Shown: positions 55,101-64,000 of the stretch, piece by piece | Position numbering within the stretch: the stretch's first letter is position 1 | Layout: every line of letters starts with the position of its first letter | Source of the DNA: Batrachochytrium dendrobatidis JAM81 | Taxonomy: Eukaryota; Chytridiomycota; Chytridiomycetes; Rhizophydiales | Direction of reading: 5' to 3' | Length of the DNA: 64,000 nucleotides | Assembly: GCF_000203795.2 (NCBI RefSeq) | Contig: NW_006281108.1 | Span: forward strand, 67,868-131,867 | The notes under the pieces: generated by a model | The model's input: only the letters and a program-made list of their open reading frames with translations | Database searches by the model: none | What the model was told of the DNA's origin: nothing | Made by a program: the position numbers and the translations under genes

Positions 55101-56941
55101 TTAAAACACAAATGGAATGAATATATACGGCACGATACGACAATACTCATCCCAGTCGGCACCGTACTTTTTGCTGCATCGTTCCATGTCTCGAATAGTA
55201 CGATGAATCATGACGATTAAAAAGAAGAAGAAATAAAAATATGGAATCACACTGCTGAATCCTGTAGCAAGACCCCATGTGAGTGCCATGGCCAGATCTG
55301 CCGTGTAATGGATCTTTCTTGCCATGCCCCACCATCCAGAAGTGAGAAGAGGTGATCCTCGTTCGGTTGTAATGTATTTTGGATTTTCCAGAGTGCTCCA
55401 GGGAAGCTGGGGAAATGTAGCACGAGGAATGTATGTGCCTGCGATACTCATACGGAATCGATTCTTTTGGGAATTCGCGGTATCCCATATATAGTAAGCA
55501 ACAAAGAGCACAGCGAAAAGAATGATGATAAGAGTGATTGGAATATGTAGATTACGCCCTGCCTCGGTTTTTACCAGATACAGTGCTGCATAGCAATATG
55601 TGAATGGTACTCCTATCATCACAAGTCAGCATATTGGTTTCTGCGTGTACTACACCCCAACAATTTATCTTACCAGACTTGAGTGGTCATACAATCACAA
55701 TGAATCAATCAATCAAAAAAGTTAGCACGAGACTAAAAGCTTAATTGGAATCAGTGTCCTACCCTACCATATTCCAAAAAATCAGCATGAATCCCCATCT
55801 AAATCAAGGGAAATTGTTAGTTTTGCGGAAAATATCCAAGCAGAATATTGGCAACAGATCTTACTTTTCATAGAATATATCCCATGTTGTTGGAATGCAC
55901 TCCTCACCCTTCATGCATGCATTGACATACAAAAAGTGTGCAATAACCATAAACCAAACACTAGGTGATGCATAACCTTTCATCTGGTACTCCTTCATCA
56001 AAGCGGATACAGAGATATAAAACAACACGACCCAAGGGATGCGAATTTCGGAAAACATTTTTAGATCCAACGGTCCTAAACGTGGATTAAGCACAGCACC
56101 CATAAACAGATCGTACATGAAATAACCCGACATGCGAAACTGCTTTTTTTTCATGATTGTAACTGTGTAAGTGATGAGGGTGATGGCAAAACCAAATATG
56201 ATGGAGATAGTCATGAGTTCACCGATACGATCAATGATGGATTCGAGTGGAAAAATACCCGTAGTGTGTAAAATGACGCTGTAAATGACAAGTTTTAGCT
56301 GTGGGAGTATTTGAATAGTTTAGTAGATCAAGCTATTACCTTGTTGCTATAGTCACGTAAAATGAGGATAAACCGTTACACAGATATTCGAGCTGACGGT
56401 TACCTAGAGAAGGTATGGGTAGACCCTTGACAACTGGACCGGGCATGGTGACAGCCAGAACAGCTTGAAAAGCCACTAACATGCCATACACAGTAAATGC
56501 CCACCAAGAAGGAGCAGCACCCATTGCCACATGTTCAATCATTCTGAATAGAAAGGGTTGCAAATCATCCCAATTGGCAGGAGCAACCAAGACACCGTTG
56601 TAATACTCGATACAGATCCAGAAATAATACATGAGCAGCGGGAACCCACCCATCATGAATGTCACTCCGACTGGGCCTCCAAACTCGAAAATAATATCAT
56701 GATCAGTATTTGAAGGCATGTGAGGAATGCTAGACATGGACTCGTTGGAATTGAAGTTTACGCAATGGTTTGGTAAGCCAGTAAAGATGTTTGCTTCATC
56801 TCTGGCATGTTGAACATTGCAACCAACAGTTCCAACATTCACAGTAGTGGACTCAATGTTAGAACAAGCATTAGTGTTGGAAACAAGATCAGGGCGAGAA
56901 AGTAGTGGTGTTGATAGTGATGTTATATCTTCGCGATGCAT
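55101..56941 (-). CDS. ERG4: Delta(24(24(1)))-sterol reductase (ERG4-like, last step of ergosterol synthesis)
   Basis: Reduces the C-24(28) double bond in the ER membrane using NADPH. Minus-strand exons are 56340-56941, 55865-56278, 55768-55798, 55674-55677 and 55101-55612, giving 520 residues with all phases correct. The fourth exon is only 4 nt and is inferred: without it the frame between WGFMLIFWNM and GVPFTYCYAALYL does not connect. Family motifs seen: EFGGPVGVTFMMGGFPLLMY, LEYLCNGLSSFYV, NPRLGPLDLKMFSEIRIPWV, LLTSGWWGMARKIHYTADL, HRTIRDMERCSKKYGADWDE and YCRIVPYIFIPFVF at the end. Multiple membrane spans are present. The ERG4/ERG24 family is certain. ERG4 rather than C-14 reductase is favoured by FWNM-GVPFTYC and RLGPLDLKMFSEIR. 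The first 95 residues are a poorly conserved soluble extension. Confidence 0.9.
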
Positions 56942-57613
56942 GTATCGAATACTGAAACCTAGACAAGATTCAAGAGTGATTTATAAGTAAAATCTAATAG
57001 AAACTCGACTGGTCGGATCTCCGACAAAACTCCGAGCAAGTCATTCATGTTTACGCACAAGACTGTGTTGAATTCTTGCGTACAGAATGGGTTGTCTTGA
57101 CTATCGTATCGAATACTAATCAAACTGTCCTTGTAATATAATAATTTCATCCTTGAAATACACAACTTTATTCACTGTACTTTCCTAATAGAAACTGACT
57201 GTTGAATAGCACTCTCAGTTCAATCCGTTCATCATATGATGCGCATGCAGTGGGTTAACAAAGATTGTATTTATCCACTTTTTGCAGTCATGCATTGACA
57301 ATCAGGTTTGAAACCAAATATTGAGTTTTAAACTCTACTTTGTGGTTTACGCTTTAGTTCAAGAAAACTCACATCTTGAATGGTTTTATGTGCCATTCAT
57401 CAAAACATTCAACAACAATCTTGACAAAACTCACAGTCACTGTAAACTAGTTTTATTTTACATGAATACGGCTGTAATATCAATCCTATTGCTGTAGTTC
57501 AAGGGTTGTCGTCCTTTGTCCACCCTAAGGTTTCTCATTGAATACATTACAATCTTGCTCAAGTTTTTATTCACACACTTTCCATCTCGTTTCATCAGCC
57601 ATCACTTTAGTCA
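56942..57613. other. divergent intergenic region
   Basis: Between ERG4 (minus) and the Gdown1-like gene (plus). Contains the small palindrome GTCGGATCTCCGAC (57011-57024), a weak relative of the 206-bp repeat near 57312, and one box C (57454-57477). No gene is seen. Confidence 0.6.
57454..57477 (+). promoter_or_regulatory. box C upstream of the Gdown1-like gene
   Basis: TATTTTACATGAATACGGCTG, preceded by CAGTCACTGTAAAC in place of box B. The start codon at 57614 is about 136 bases downstream. Confidence 0.5.
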
Positions 57614-58479
57614 ATGGATTGCTCCATTACTTCAAAACCTCTTGCATTGGTAGAAACTTTTTCCGATTCTCATTGGAAACAGCATGACTTGCTTCCACCA
57701 TCGACGTCTAGTCATCCACCGCCGTTGCCAAGAACGATTGTTCGTCCTGCACCGTCAGTCACCATTAAACGTAAAGGCCAACACAAGAAACCGTTGGACC
57801 AATGCTCGCTGGCCCAGTTGGAGCAGATGCTCAAAGCCAACACTCAACTTCTCCACAACCAGTAAGTATAAATCTGTCACTATCTGATCATCCACTCTTG
57901 TCGCATTCACTAACATTGAATAGGCAAGTCTTGCAAAGCTTACCTGATCAAGGCAAAGCTCTTGAACAGACAAACAAGGATATACAAATGTGGCTTGAAA
58001 AGCGTCAGAAGGAGTCCGTCTTATCACAAACTCAATTGTCTGCAGAACATAGCCAGTCTGAATCAACTGACATTACTCTTGACTACCTTGACACTCGAAT
58101 GCAATCGCTGAATGTCACGGATACTCCACTTCCAATCATACTGACTAAACGCCAAGTAAGGGATCAAGCAACCTGTCGTGCTGGCAACTCAAACAGTGGT
58201 CGAATGGGCCACATTTCTCTAGCAGAATCAATCGATATCCAAAATACTCGACGTCAAATTATCGAAACCCAGAGATTAAACAGTGCAATGGAAAAACTGC
58301 GTAAATCAGCTTCCATTGCATCGCTCACTAGTGAGTTCTTTAAAGGTAATGCTGACTCCTCTGCTTCGTTGGGCGAGTTTATGACTGGTGCAAATGGATA
58401 TCGGGATGGTTCTGCTGCCAACTCGGAGCTTGATTTTAATGATGATTTGTCTGACCTTTCATTCGAGGACGACCAATAA
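57614..58479 (+). CDS. Gdown1 (POLR2M/GRINL1A)-like protein
   Basis: Two exons (57614-57861, 57924-58479) give 267 residues. The segment LAQLEQMLKANTQLLHNQ joined to VLQSLPDQGKALEQTNKDIQ resembles the conserved N-terminal motif of Gdown1, a protein that associates with RNA polymerase II (L-x-x-LL...L-P-D-KG). The rest is disordered with an acidic C-terminus (FNDDLSDLSFEDDQ), again as in Gdown1, whose tail ends in an acidic peptide. Length is shorter than the animal protein. The assignment is from motif resemblance only and would need a profile search. Confidence 0.5.
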
Positions 58480-58667
58480 GATCTGCTTTTTGTTCATCTT
58501 TGTCAACTGCTTGTTTCCTGCTTCTAATAATAGTTCTAGTACATTTTCTTGCTTTGAATAAAAGATAATCTACCCTTATACAGTGTTGATCTGATGATTG
58601 TAAAAAGCTAAAACCAACCCACTCTATCAACCATCTCGTTGAGAATAAATTGGACTTGTTTTTTTAA

Positions 58668-59787
58668 TCAGATCTTGGTACGAGGAATGCCCAATTCAAG
58701 AAGTTTGGCATAGGCAGCAGCAAAATCCTTTGAAAAGGCTTCCTTGTCTTTGGCATATAGATGGACATACTTTGCAAATGTCGGATCGTGTAATAAAGCC
58801 ATATCAGTAGGCAGCATCATGAGTTCATCATCAGGGTCTTTGAATTGCTCTGGCCCATCCCACACTTTCTTGGTCCATTTCACAGTTGTTAATAAAACAA
58901 AATATTGATTGGAAAACCTGGTTGGAGTGTGAGTCCACGCTACAGTATAAATACCAGGTTAACTACGCATCAACACCGGAAAGTTAAAGATTTGAATTCA
59001 ACATACGTCCAGAAAAACCACTACGGTCAGCATGGCATCTACCCAATGCATGAGCACCACTGAGAGCAACAATCTCCTGATCGTTGAAACCCATACGATA
59101 AAAGATATCACGAACGTGATGAGCACCCTGGGCAGCATCAGGAAGACGACCATTTGGAGGAATATCTTTTACAGTAACCGTCTTTGGATTCTTGTCAGAT
59201 CGACCTAGATGAATAGAGTTGGTATAGATAGATCCATGCAGATTTGGAATTCAGAATACAGAGCAAACTATTGTGTTTACCTGGTCTCCATGCAACCTTG
59301 GGTCCATTCATGGCATGCAAAGCAACCACTCCAGCAAGGGTCCACAAATCAGCATAGGTGATCCAAGGGTGTTTGGCCTTGATGGGTTCAAGGAATCGTC
59401 TGTTTTAACAAAGGATAGACCGTCAGTGTATACACACATCCAGATCTGATATCGCAACAATGAAAACCATGAACAAGACATCCAGACATGGAAATGCGAC
59501 AGTATGGATCAATACTTGTCTATCGAATGAATTGAGTGTAAACAGCAATGATGAGTGAATGCATACCGAGCATGTTCAAGACCAGCATTAGCATCGTCAG
59601 TGGACTCGGGTGCAAATCGCATGGTTGCACCATTAGAACCACCTGTTTTTGTCTTGTGGTCATAAGTACCAGAAGCATGCCATGACAGACGCACAAGTAC
59701 AGGACCTAAAGAACCGTCATCCCAATCCTCGTTTTTAAGAATACTGCGAATATCATCAGCAACAGCGTCGTAGTCATGTAGAGTCAT
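58668..59787 (-). CDS. class I haem peroxidase (cytochrome c peroxidase type, no presequence)
   Basis: Reduces hydrogen peroxide. The four minus-strand exons are 59567-59787, 59281-59399, 59007-59204 and 58668-58939, giving 269 residues. The distal haem pocket Arg-Leu-Ser-Trp-His is in [12 protein letters not shown], and [20 protein letters not shown] follows. The proximal His is in [13 protein letters not shown], and the Trp next to it is in [19 protein letters not shown]. The end has [17 protein letters not shown] and [12 protein letters not shown]. These are common to cytochrome c peroxidase and ascorbate peroxidase. The GPW Trp suits cytochrome c use, while HALGRCH and the short length recall ascorbate peroxidase. 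No mitochondrial targeting sequence precedes MTLHDYDAV, so a cytosolic enzyme is likely. The recurrent module ends 4 bases before the ATG. Confidence 0.9.
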
Positions 59788-59790
59788 CAC

Positions 59791-59884
59791 AATCGTGTAT
59801 TCACGTAAAATGAAACGTTAATAAAAGTCGGAGTGCATCATAAACAGCCAATCTTGACATGATAATTCCTATCAAATTTACTGG
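59791..59884 (-). promoter_or_regulatory. recurrent module abutting the peroxidase start codon
   Basis: On the minus strand: CCAGTAAATTTGATAGG (box A, 59868-59884), then GGCTGTTTATGATG (box B), then TTTCATTTTACGTGAATACA (box C). The ATG at 59787 follows almost at once. This is one of the most complete copies, and it is on the opposite strand from the QPRTase copy, each pointing at its own gene. Confidence 0.65.
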
Positions 59885-60100
59885 AATCAAACCTGTCGAA
59901 TCCAATCTGAATTACAATGAATAGATCTGAGATTGTACATTGATTACAAAAAAGACAATCTGTTTAAAATTATACTTTGTAAGATGAACGTTAAAGTTGA
60001 AAATACCAATCTTCAAACTCTGTTTATTCTGAAGCAAATCATTGTTGCTGGAGTACAAGTGGTTCATGTTACACGAGTAGGTAGTAAAACTAAAGACTCG
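59885..60100. other. short intergenic region
   Basis: 3' flank of the sideroflexin gene and 5' flank of the peroxidase gene, both minus strand. No further signal is seen. Confidence 0.5.
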
Positions 60101-61250
60101 CTACAGTCCACGATTGAAAAACACTCGCTCAACAGGTTTCCCATTTGCATCAACCAATCCTTTGAATTGCGGTTCAAGTTTCTCCACTCCAATAGAGGCA
60201 ACTTGAGGAAACAGAGCAATTGCACAAGGTAAAGCAGCCAATAACGATCCCGCAACAGTGATCAAATTGAAGGGTGCAACTAATCTTGGAAATCGTTTAA
60301 ATAAGCTCGTTCGTTCCATTTGCGACATGATCAATCCAGGAATAAACAGTGCTGGTGCAGCAGTCACAACTCGACTCACTGCAACTTGTCCTATAGCATG
60401 AGTTCCAGCAGTTTGAGATTTACCAAGAATCGTTCCTGTAGCATCTTGCACTTGGATGCCTTCTTTGAGTTCCTTTTGACGCATGAGAAAAACATTGAGT
60501 GTACCTGCCGTGGCTACAGCTACAAAGGGAACTCCACGGGATAAAAGAGTAAGAGTACTAGGCGATAATCCTTTGGATCTAGCTAGCCATTGGCTTAGTC
60601 CCACTGCGATCGTACACGATGCACCTACCGCACCAGCATACGCTCCTATTCACACTCCAATCCGTTAGATCCATCATTTCCATTTGATTTTACAGTCATG
60701 ACCTACCAACTGTTTCAGTCGTGGACATCTCGGTTGTCTTGTTTGCATTACAATAGTTGAAGGCAACATTGGCACTCTGATTGATCCATTGCCAGAAAAT
60801 AATAGCAGCAACAGATGGGTTGGGCAACAACATGGCAGCAATAATGGGTACGTTAGTTGGCACATACGATGACATACGGAAAGGAAGAAACACTTTTTCG
60901 CCAGTATCTGGATGAAACGTGCTATCGACCACTGTATTGAACATCAATATCCCAAACACAAGAATTTACAATCAGTAAATGATGTCACAACACTACATCA
61001 ACCTTGTATAGTTCATACACTTTTTGGCTTTCCAGAGTTGCTCTTCAGTGACATTGGGCGTCGAATTGCCTGCTTTGTAACTCTGTACGAGCGTTTTGGC
61101 AGCTTGCAGTTCCGTCTCGCTAGCAAACAGATTGCGAGGATCGGTAATCTCTGAAAAGTGACGCAGACGACCCATATAAGTCGACTGATCATATCGAGAC
61201 TGCGACAAGTCAATTCGTTTAGTCAGACTTTGTTGAATGGATTCTGACAT
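60101..61250 (-). CDS. sideroflexin (mitochondrial serine/amino-acid carrier family)
   Basis: Three minus-strand exons (61003-61250, 60707-60921, 60101-60645) give 335 residues, the usual family length. Characteristic blocks: SRYDQSTYMGRLRHFSEITD and PRNLF at the N-terminus, LWKAKKCMNYT, STFHPDTGEKVFLPFRMSSY, VPTNVPIIAAMLLPNPSVAA, IIFWQWINQSANVAFNYCNA, NKTTEMSTTETVGAYAGAVG and FRRFP-like KRFPRLVAPFNLITVAGSLL. HPDTGEK and NQSxNAxxNYxN are hallmarks of the SFXN family. Relatives in animals import serine into mitochondria (SFXN1). Substrate here is inferred. A partial module lies 55 bases upstream of the start. Confidence 0.93.
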
Positions 61251-61305
61251 TTGAGTACTGCTGTTGGTAAATCTTGTTGAATTTCAATTCAACCATTTTA
61301 TTGTT

Positions 61306-61351
61306 GCATTCACATAAAATTCACATTAAATAAAATATTAATTTACTGGAT
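61306..61351 (-). promoter_or_regulatory. partial recurrent module upstream of sideroflexin
   Basis: On the minus strand TATCCAGTAAAT (box A) is followed by TTTTATGTGAATGC (box C variant). Box B is not clear. Distance to the ATG at 61250 is 55 bases. Confidence 0.45.
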
Positions 61352-61440
61352 AATATTATTCTCTAAACTCTTCAACAGGACTGCACATTCATTGATTGAA
61401 CAGAGTTTGTCATGGTTGATTCCAAAGCAAAACAGTATTT

Positions 61441-61460
61441 CATTTTACGTGAATACAAAT
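61441..61460 (+). promoter_or_regulatory. box C (plus strand, isolated)
   Basis: CATTTTACGTGAATACAAAT, a perfect core. The downstream plus strand contains no gene start for at least 2 kb, as the next gene is on the minus strand. Confidence 0.45.
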
Positions 61461-61554
61461 GATAAATCGTTTAGATTGAGTTTAAAGAACAGATCTACTC
61501 GATCCAGTATTTCTTCAACCTTTTTTTTGTTGAATGCTTTTATTTAATTCGGTA

Positions 61555-63255
61555 TTACCATCCTACAACTAGATCATAAATGCGACTGAAAATTCCAGCA
61601 GGTTTGGCAGCAAATGCAGAATCATCTTCCTCGGATGCGATTCCACGCATATCGCCACGATAGGCATCAGATCGAACAGCAATATGTTTTACGCCCAATG
61701 CACTCGATTCAGGCGAGGCCATACCAGATACTCGGTTAGTTTCAATAGGATGGGTAGGAGTATTGTCATCTGTATCGACTAGTCCAAGTGTAGAGTTGGA
61801 AGGTTGAACAAACCGTTTCGACGGGTTGGCTAGAGTGGATTGAACATGAGCAGATGATGGCAGATTGCGTTGATTTAAAGACAACGATTCACTTTCAAAT
61901 GGACTGATACTATCAAGTTCTAATGACAATGACTTGATATGTGGTTTTGAATCAGTACTGGGAAACGTTGATGTTTTGGGACTATCATGAGAGGCTTCAA
62001 AGACTCCGACCAATCCACCTGGTTTGTGCGAAGCAAGCGTCAAGGATCGATGTGAATAAGCTGTGGATCCATGCTTGCCACCACTGGTTCCTGTAGCCAT
62101 AACACCAAACACATCACCAGGTTTTACCACCAACATCCACGACTCTTCAACCACTCTTCCATCTTCCTCGACAGCTCGTTTAGCAGCAGAAGCAAGCGTG
62201 TATTGAATCACGATCCAATTCCCAACATTCTTGTCACTTGTGCGAATGGCTTGAACAGTTCCAAAACTTTTAAAGTGATCAATGACTTGATTGGATACAG
62301 CAGATGGGATTCCGATTAGAGTAATAACATTTGCATTCGCAACGGGTGGTGAGGGGGTATGTGGAGCAGGAGAGTACGACACGGGCGAATCGACAGCCAT
62401 GGGAGAATGATGTGTAGACGAAAAGGCAGATCTACCTCGCAGTGATGGAGAAGCAGAATGAGCCGACTTGGATTGGGAAGATCCAGACATGGTTATAGAT
62501 TTAGATCGCTTGATACCAGCCGAGTCTGTCGAGTCCATATTGGATGGTTTTGCAGTGTTACTATTAATTCTAACCGAGAGTTTGCCTGGCACTATACCAA
62601 ACAGTGACTGAGTGGGTGGAGCTTCATCATCCAAGACAGAAGACCCATTTCCTGTATAGAGTTTTCCCATACCATGAGTAGGAGAATGAACTTCACCAAG
62701 TCCAGATGACCAATACGTTGGTGGAGGAGAGCGAGAGCATGACTGATTACGAAGCCGAGATGCAGACATGGGAGTGGAGGCAGACATGGGAGTAGACGCT
62801 GGAGTGTTGGAGTTCAAGTGTCCACTGTTTCCATTGTAAGACTGTTGTCTGTTGTGTGGATGAGGAGGTGTTTTACTCACTGCAGGCCTTCTTCCTCCAC
62901 CCAAGGCATCTAAAAACAGTGATGGCATGTATGCACCATGACTACTATCATTGGTGGTTCTATTGTTCAAATGAGTCGACTGTTGTGTCGAGTAGTCACT
63001 GCCAACAGCAGGACTTATTCTACGATTCCAAGACATGCCAACTGTACTGGGAAGGACAGAAGACTGACTGTAAGGATTGTTAGCAGAACTGATGCTGCTA
63101 TTGCTGTTGTTGTTGACTTTGCCTGCATAGAACTCGGGACCATAAGGACTCTTTTCAAGAGGTTCAGTAAGAATGCCATTCCTATTGGCAGCACTGGGAG
63201 TGGTTGCAAATGCAGACCTTGCACTTCCAGCCTGTCCAGAAGTGGATGAAAACAT
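61555..63255 (-). CDS. nucleoporin Nup35/Nup53-like protein
   Basis: Single exon of 566 residues starting at ATG 63255. Long Ser/Asn/Gly-rich disordered regions surround one globular part, NVITLIGIPSAVSNQVIDHF to KSFGTVQAIRTSDKNVGNW and IVIQYTLASAAKRAVEEDGR. This is the atypical RRM fold (MPPN domain) of Nup35/Nup53, with the dimer-forming core recognisable. The protein ends in KPAGIFSRIYDLVVGW, an amphipathic helix like the membrane-binding tail of Nup53 and Nup35. Together these indicate an inner-ring nucleoporin. It is longer than yeast Nup53 (475 residues) because of the low-complexity parts. Confidence 0.85.
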   Translation of the reverse strand: MFSSTSGQAGSARSAFATTPSAANRNGILTEPLEKSPYGPEFYAGKVNNNSNSSISSANNPYSQSSVLPSTVGMSWNRRISPAVGSDYSTQQSTHLNNRTTNDSSHGAYMPSLFLDALGGGRRPAVSKTPPHPHNRQQSYNGNSGHLNSNTPASTPMSASTPMSASRLRNQSCSRSPPPTYWSSGLGEVHSPTHGMGKLYTGNGSSVLDDEAPPTQSLFGIVPGKLSVRINSNTAKPSNMDSTDSAGIKRSKSITMSGSSQSKSAHSASPSLRGRSAFSSTHHSPMAVDSPVSYSPAPHTPSPPVANANVITLIGIPSAVSNQVIDHFKSFGTVQAIRTSDKNVGNWIVIQYTLASAAKRAVEEDGRVVEESWMLVVKPGDVFGVMATGTSGGKHGSTAYSHRSLTLASHKPGGLVGVFEASHDSPKTSTFPSTDSKPHIKSLSLELDSISPFESESLSLNQRNLPSSAHVQSTLANPSKRFVQPSNSTLGLVDTDDNTPTHPIETNRVSGMASPESSALGVKHIAVRSDAYRGDMRGIASEEDDSAFAAKPAGIFSRIYDLVVGW

Positions 63256-63327
63256 TGGACAAGAATCTAAATTACTCTTCAGTTACACAACCCAACTTTA
63301 CTGTCGTAAAAATTATATTTTTTAAAA

Positions 63328-63893
63328 TCAACTTTCATGTCGTAACAGAGTCTGCTTCTCCTTGATTTTCAACAAATGATCTTGTCGCATTGCTCCTGCC
63401 AACTCCATTTTGAGTTCTTGAGAATGCTGAGCTGCATTTCTTTCACTCTCTGTCATTTTTTCATAGAGTTCATGGCGTATCCTAGCTTCTATGTAGCAAG
63501 TATACATTGTTGGTTGATTTCATCCGACACATGATATAAATTAAAAAAACTTGCCTTGGACATCATCAATGGATGAATGAGCCTGGGCACGAATGGCATC
63601 CAGGGCTTCTTTACGACGAAAATCAGCAAGATCTTGTTTGAGTTCCATCATTTCACCTTCAAGGCCATGTTCCATTGCCAGTAAATCATTGATGGATGAT
63701 TTACGTGCTGCCACTGCTTCCATTCTAGCATCCACAATAGGACCATAAGGATTGAAGCTCATGATACTCGAACCACGTAGATCTTGAGTCGACGTAGTAA
63801 AATGACTACTTCCAAACGACGACTCGGGAGCATCCGTCGTCTCCAATGTCTTGGCCAACTCGTTCACTTTTTCAAGATGTCGACTATACGCTT
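63328..63893 (-). CDS. coiled-coil protein, partial at the 5' end
   Basis: Minus-strand gene that continues past the right edge. Visible exons are 63555-63893 and 63328-63488. The intron between them starts with GCAAGT instead of GT and ends in ATAG; removing it joins SSIDDVQ to EARIRHELYEKMTESERNAA in frame. The protein ends KIKEKQTLLRHES. It is charged and helical throughout (SINDLLAMEHGLEGEMMELK, then QDLADFRRKEALDAIRAQAH), so a coiled coil is likely. I could not place it in a family. A further upstream exon probably lies in 63920-64000 but its phase could not be fixed. Confidence 0.55.
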
Positions 63894-64000
63894 CTATTCA
63901 CGTATACACGACCAACAGTGTTAGTTCACTCCTCATCCCAATCATGTCATCTCAACTCAACTTGATACATCCTCCAAAGAAGCGTGAGCAGCATTTCGTT

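Larger units (their letters stand above)
61251..61554. other. intergenic region with two box C elements
   Basis: Between the nucleoporin and sideroflexin genes, both minus strand. It holds a partial minus-strand module (61306-61351) pointing at sideroflexin and a plus-strand box C (61441-61460) that points away from any start codon. Confidence 0.6.

Noticed and set aside
56335..56365. CATTTTACGTGAC resembling box C inside ERG4
   Set aside because: It is coding sequence (SFYVTI) conserved for protein reasons, and it diverges after ACGTGA.
57011..57024. Palindrome GTCGGATCTCCGAC in the ERG4 upstream region
   Set aside because: Single, short and without partners elsewhere in the window; could be chance.
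1..64000. tRNA, rRNA, CRISPR arrays, operons or ribosome binding sites
   Set aside because: None seen; the intron-rich eukaryotic gene structure makes the bacterial feature types inapplicable.

Overview
This window looks like nuclear DNA of a chytrid fungus, most likely Batrachochytrium (the amphibian chytrids). Three things point there. Genes carry short GT-AG introns of about 60-140 nt with fungal-type branch points. A Crinkler-type (CRN) effector gene lies beside a small secreted protein of the lineage-specific kind. The conserved genes (ERG4, GT32/OCH1-like, CAF120-like, cytochrome c peroxidase) are fungal. A 100-base run of N at 2611-2710 marks an assembly gap. The species is inferred from gene content alone.

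The window divides into two compartments. Positions 1 to about 10.2 kb are gene-poor and accessory. They hold the 3' part of a DUF4246 gene with an ARM-like N-terminal region (minus strand, running off the left edge), an assembly gap bracketed by a 33-bp inverted repeat, a secreted low-complexity protein (4279-5319), a CRN effector with a P-loop NTPase domain whose reading frame breaks at an A6 run (6432-8156, continuing in another frame to 8595), and a Ser/Thr-rich, probably GPI-anchored repeat protein (9601-10206).

From about 10.8 kb the window is dense with conserved housekeeping genes, mostly spliced. In order they are RPL4, quinolinate phosphoribosyltransferase, ARP3 (minus), a four-RRM RNA-binding protein (minus), a 1,927-residue alpha-helical protein of unknown role (minus), a GT32 glycosyltransferase, a PLAC8 protein, a single-pass membrane protein (minus), a PA-TM-RING ubiquitin ligase, a PXA/PX/nexin-C sorting nexin (minus), a protein with a phage-like helix-turn-helix domain (minus), a CCCH plus CHY zinc-finger protein, VPS2/CHMP2 of ESCRT-III, EBP1/PA2G4 (minus), a CAF120-like PH protein, ERG4 sterol reductase (minus), a Gdown1-like protein, a class I haem peroxidase (minus), a sideroflexin (minus), a Nup35/Nup53 nucleoporin (minus) and a coiled-coil protein running off the right edge (minus).

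The most unusual signal is in none of the genes. A short composite sequence recurs in intergenic DNA: box A near CAGTAAATTTGAT, box B near TGACTGTTTATCA and box C near CATTTTACGTGAATACGGC, in that order over about 60-95 bp. Full or partial copies appear at more than a dozen places on both strands. Several lie just upstream of start codons and point toward the gene: QPRTase, PLAC8, the CHY protein, the peroxidase, sideroflexin, the Gdown1-like gene and the HTH gene. Either it is a shared promoter/5'-leader module or it is the remains of a short mobile repeat co-opted at gene starts. Two larger intergenic duplications are also present: 546 bp at 12.3 and 27.3 kb, and 206 bp on both sides of the PLAC8 gene.

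Exon coordinates were worked out by hand from splice signals and reading phase. Spliced lengths were checked to be multiples of three.
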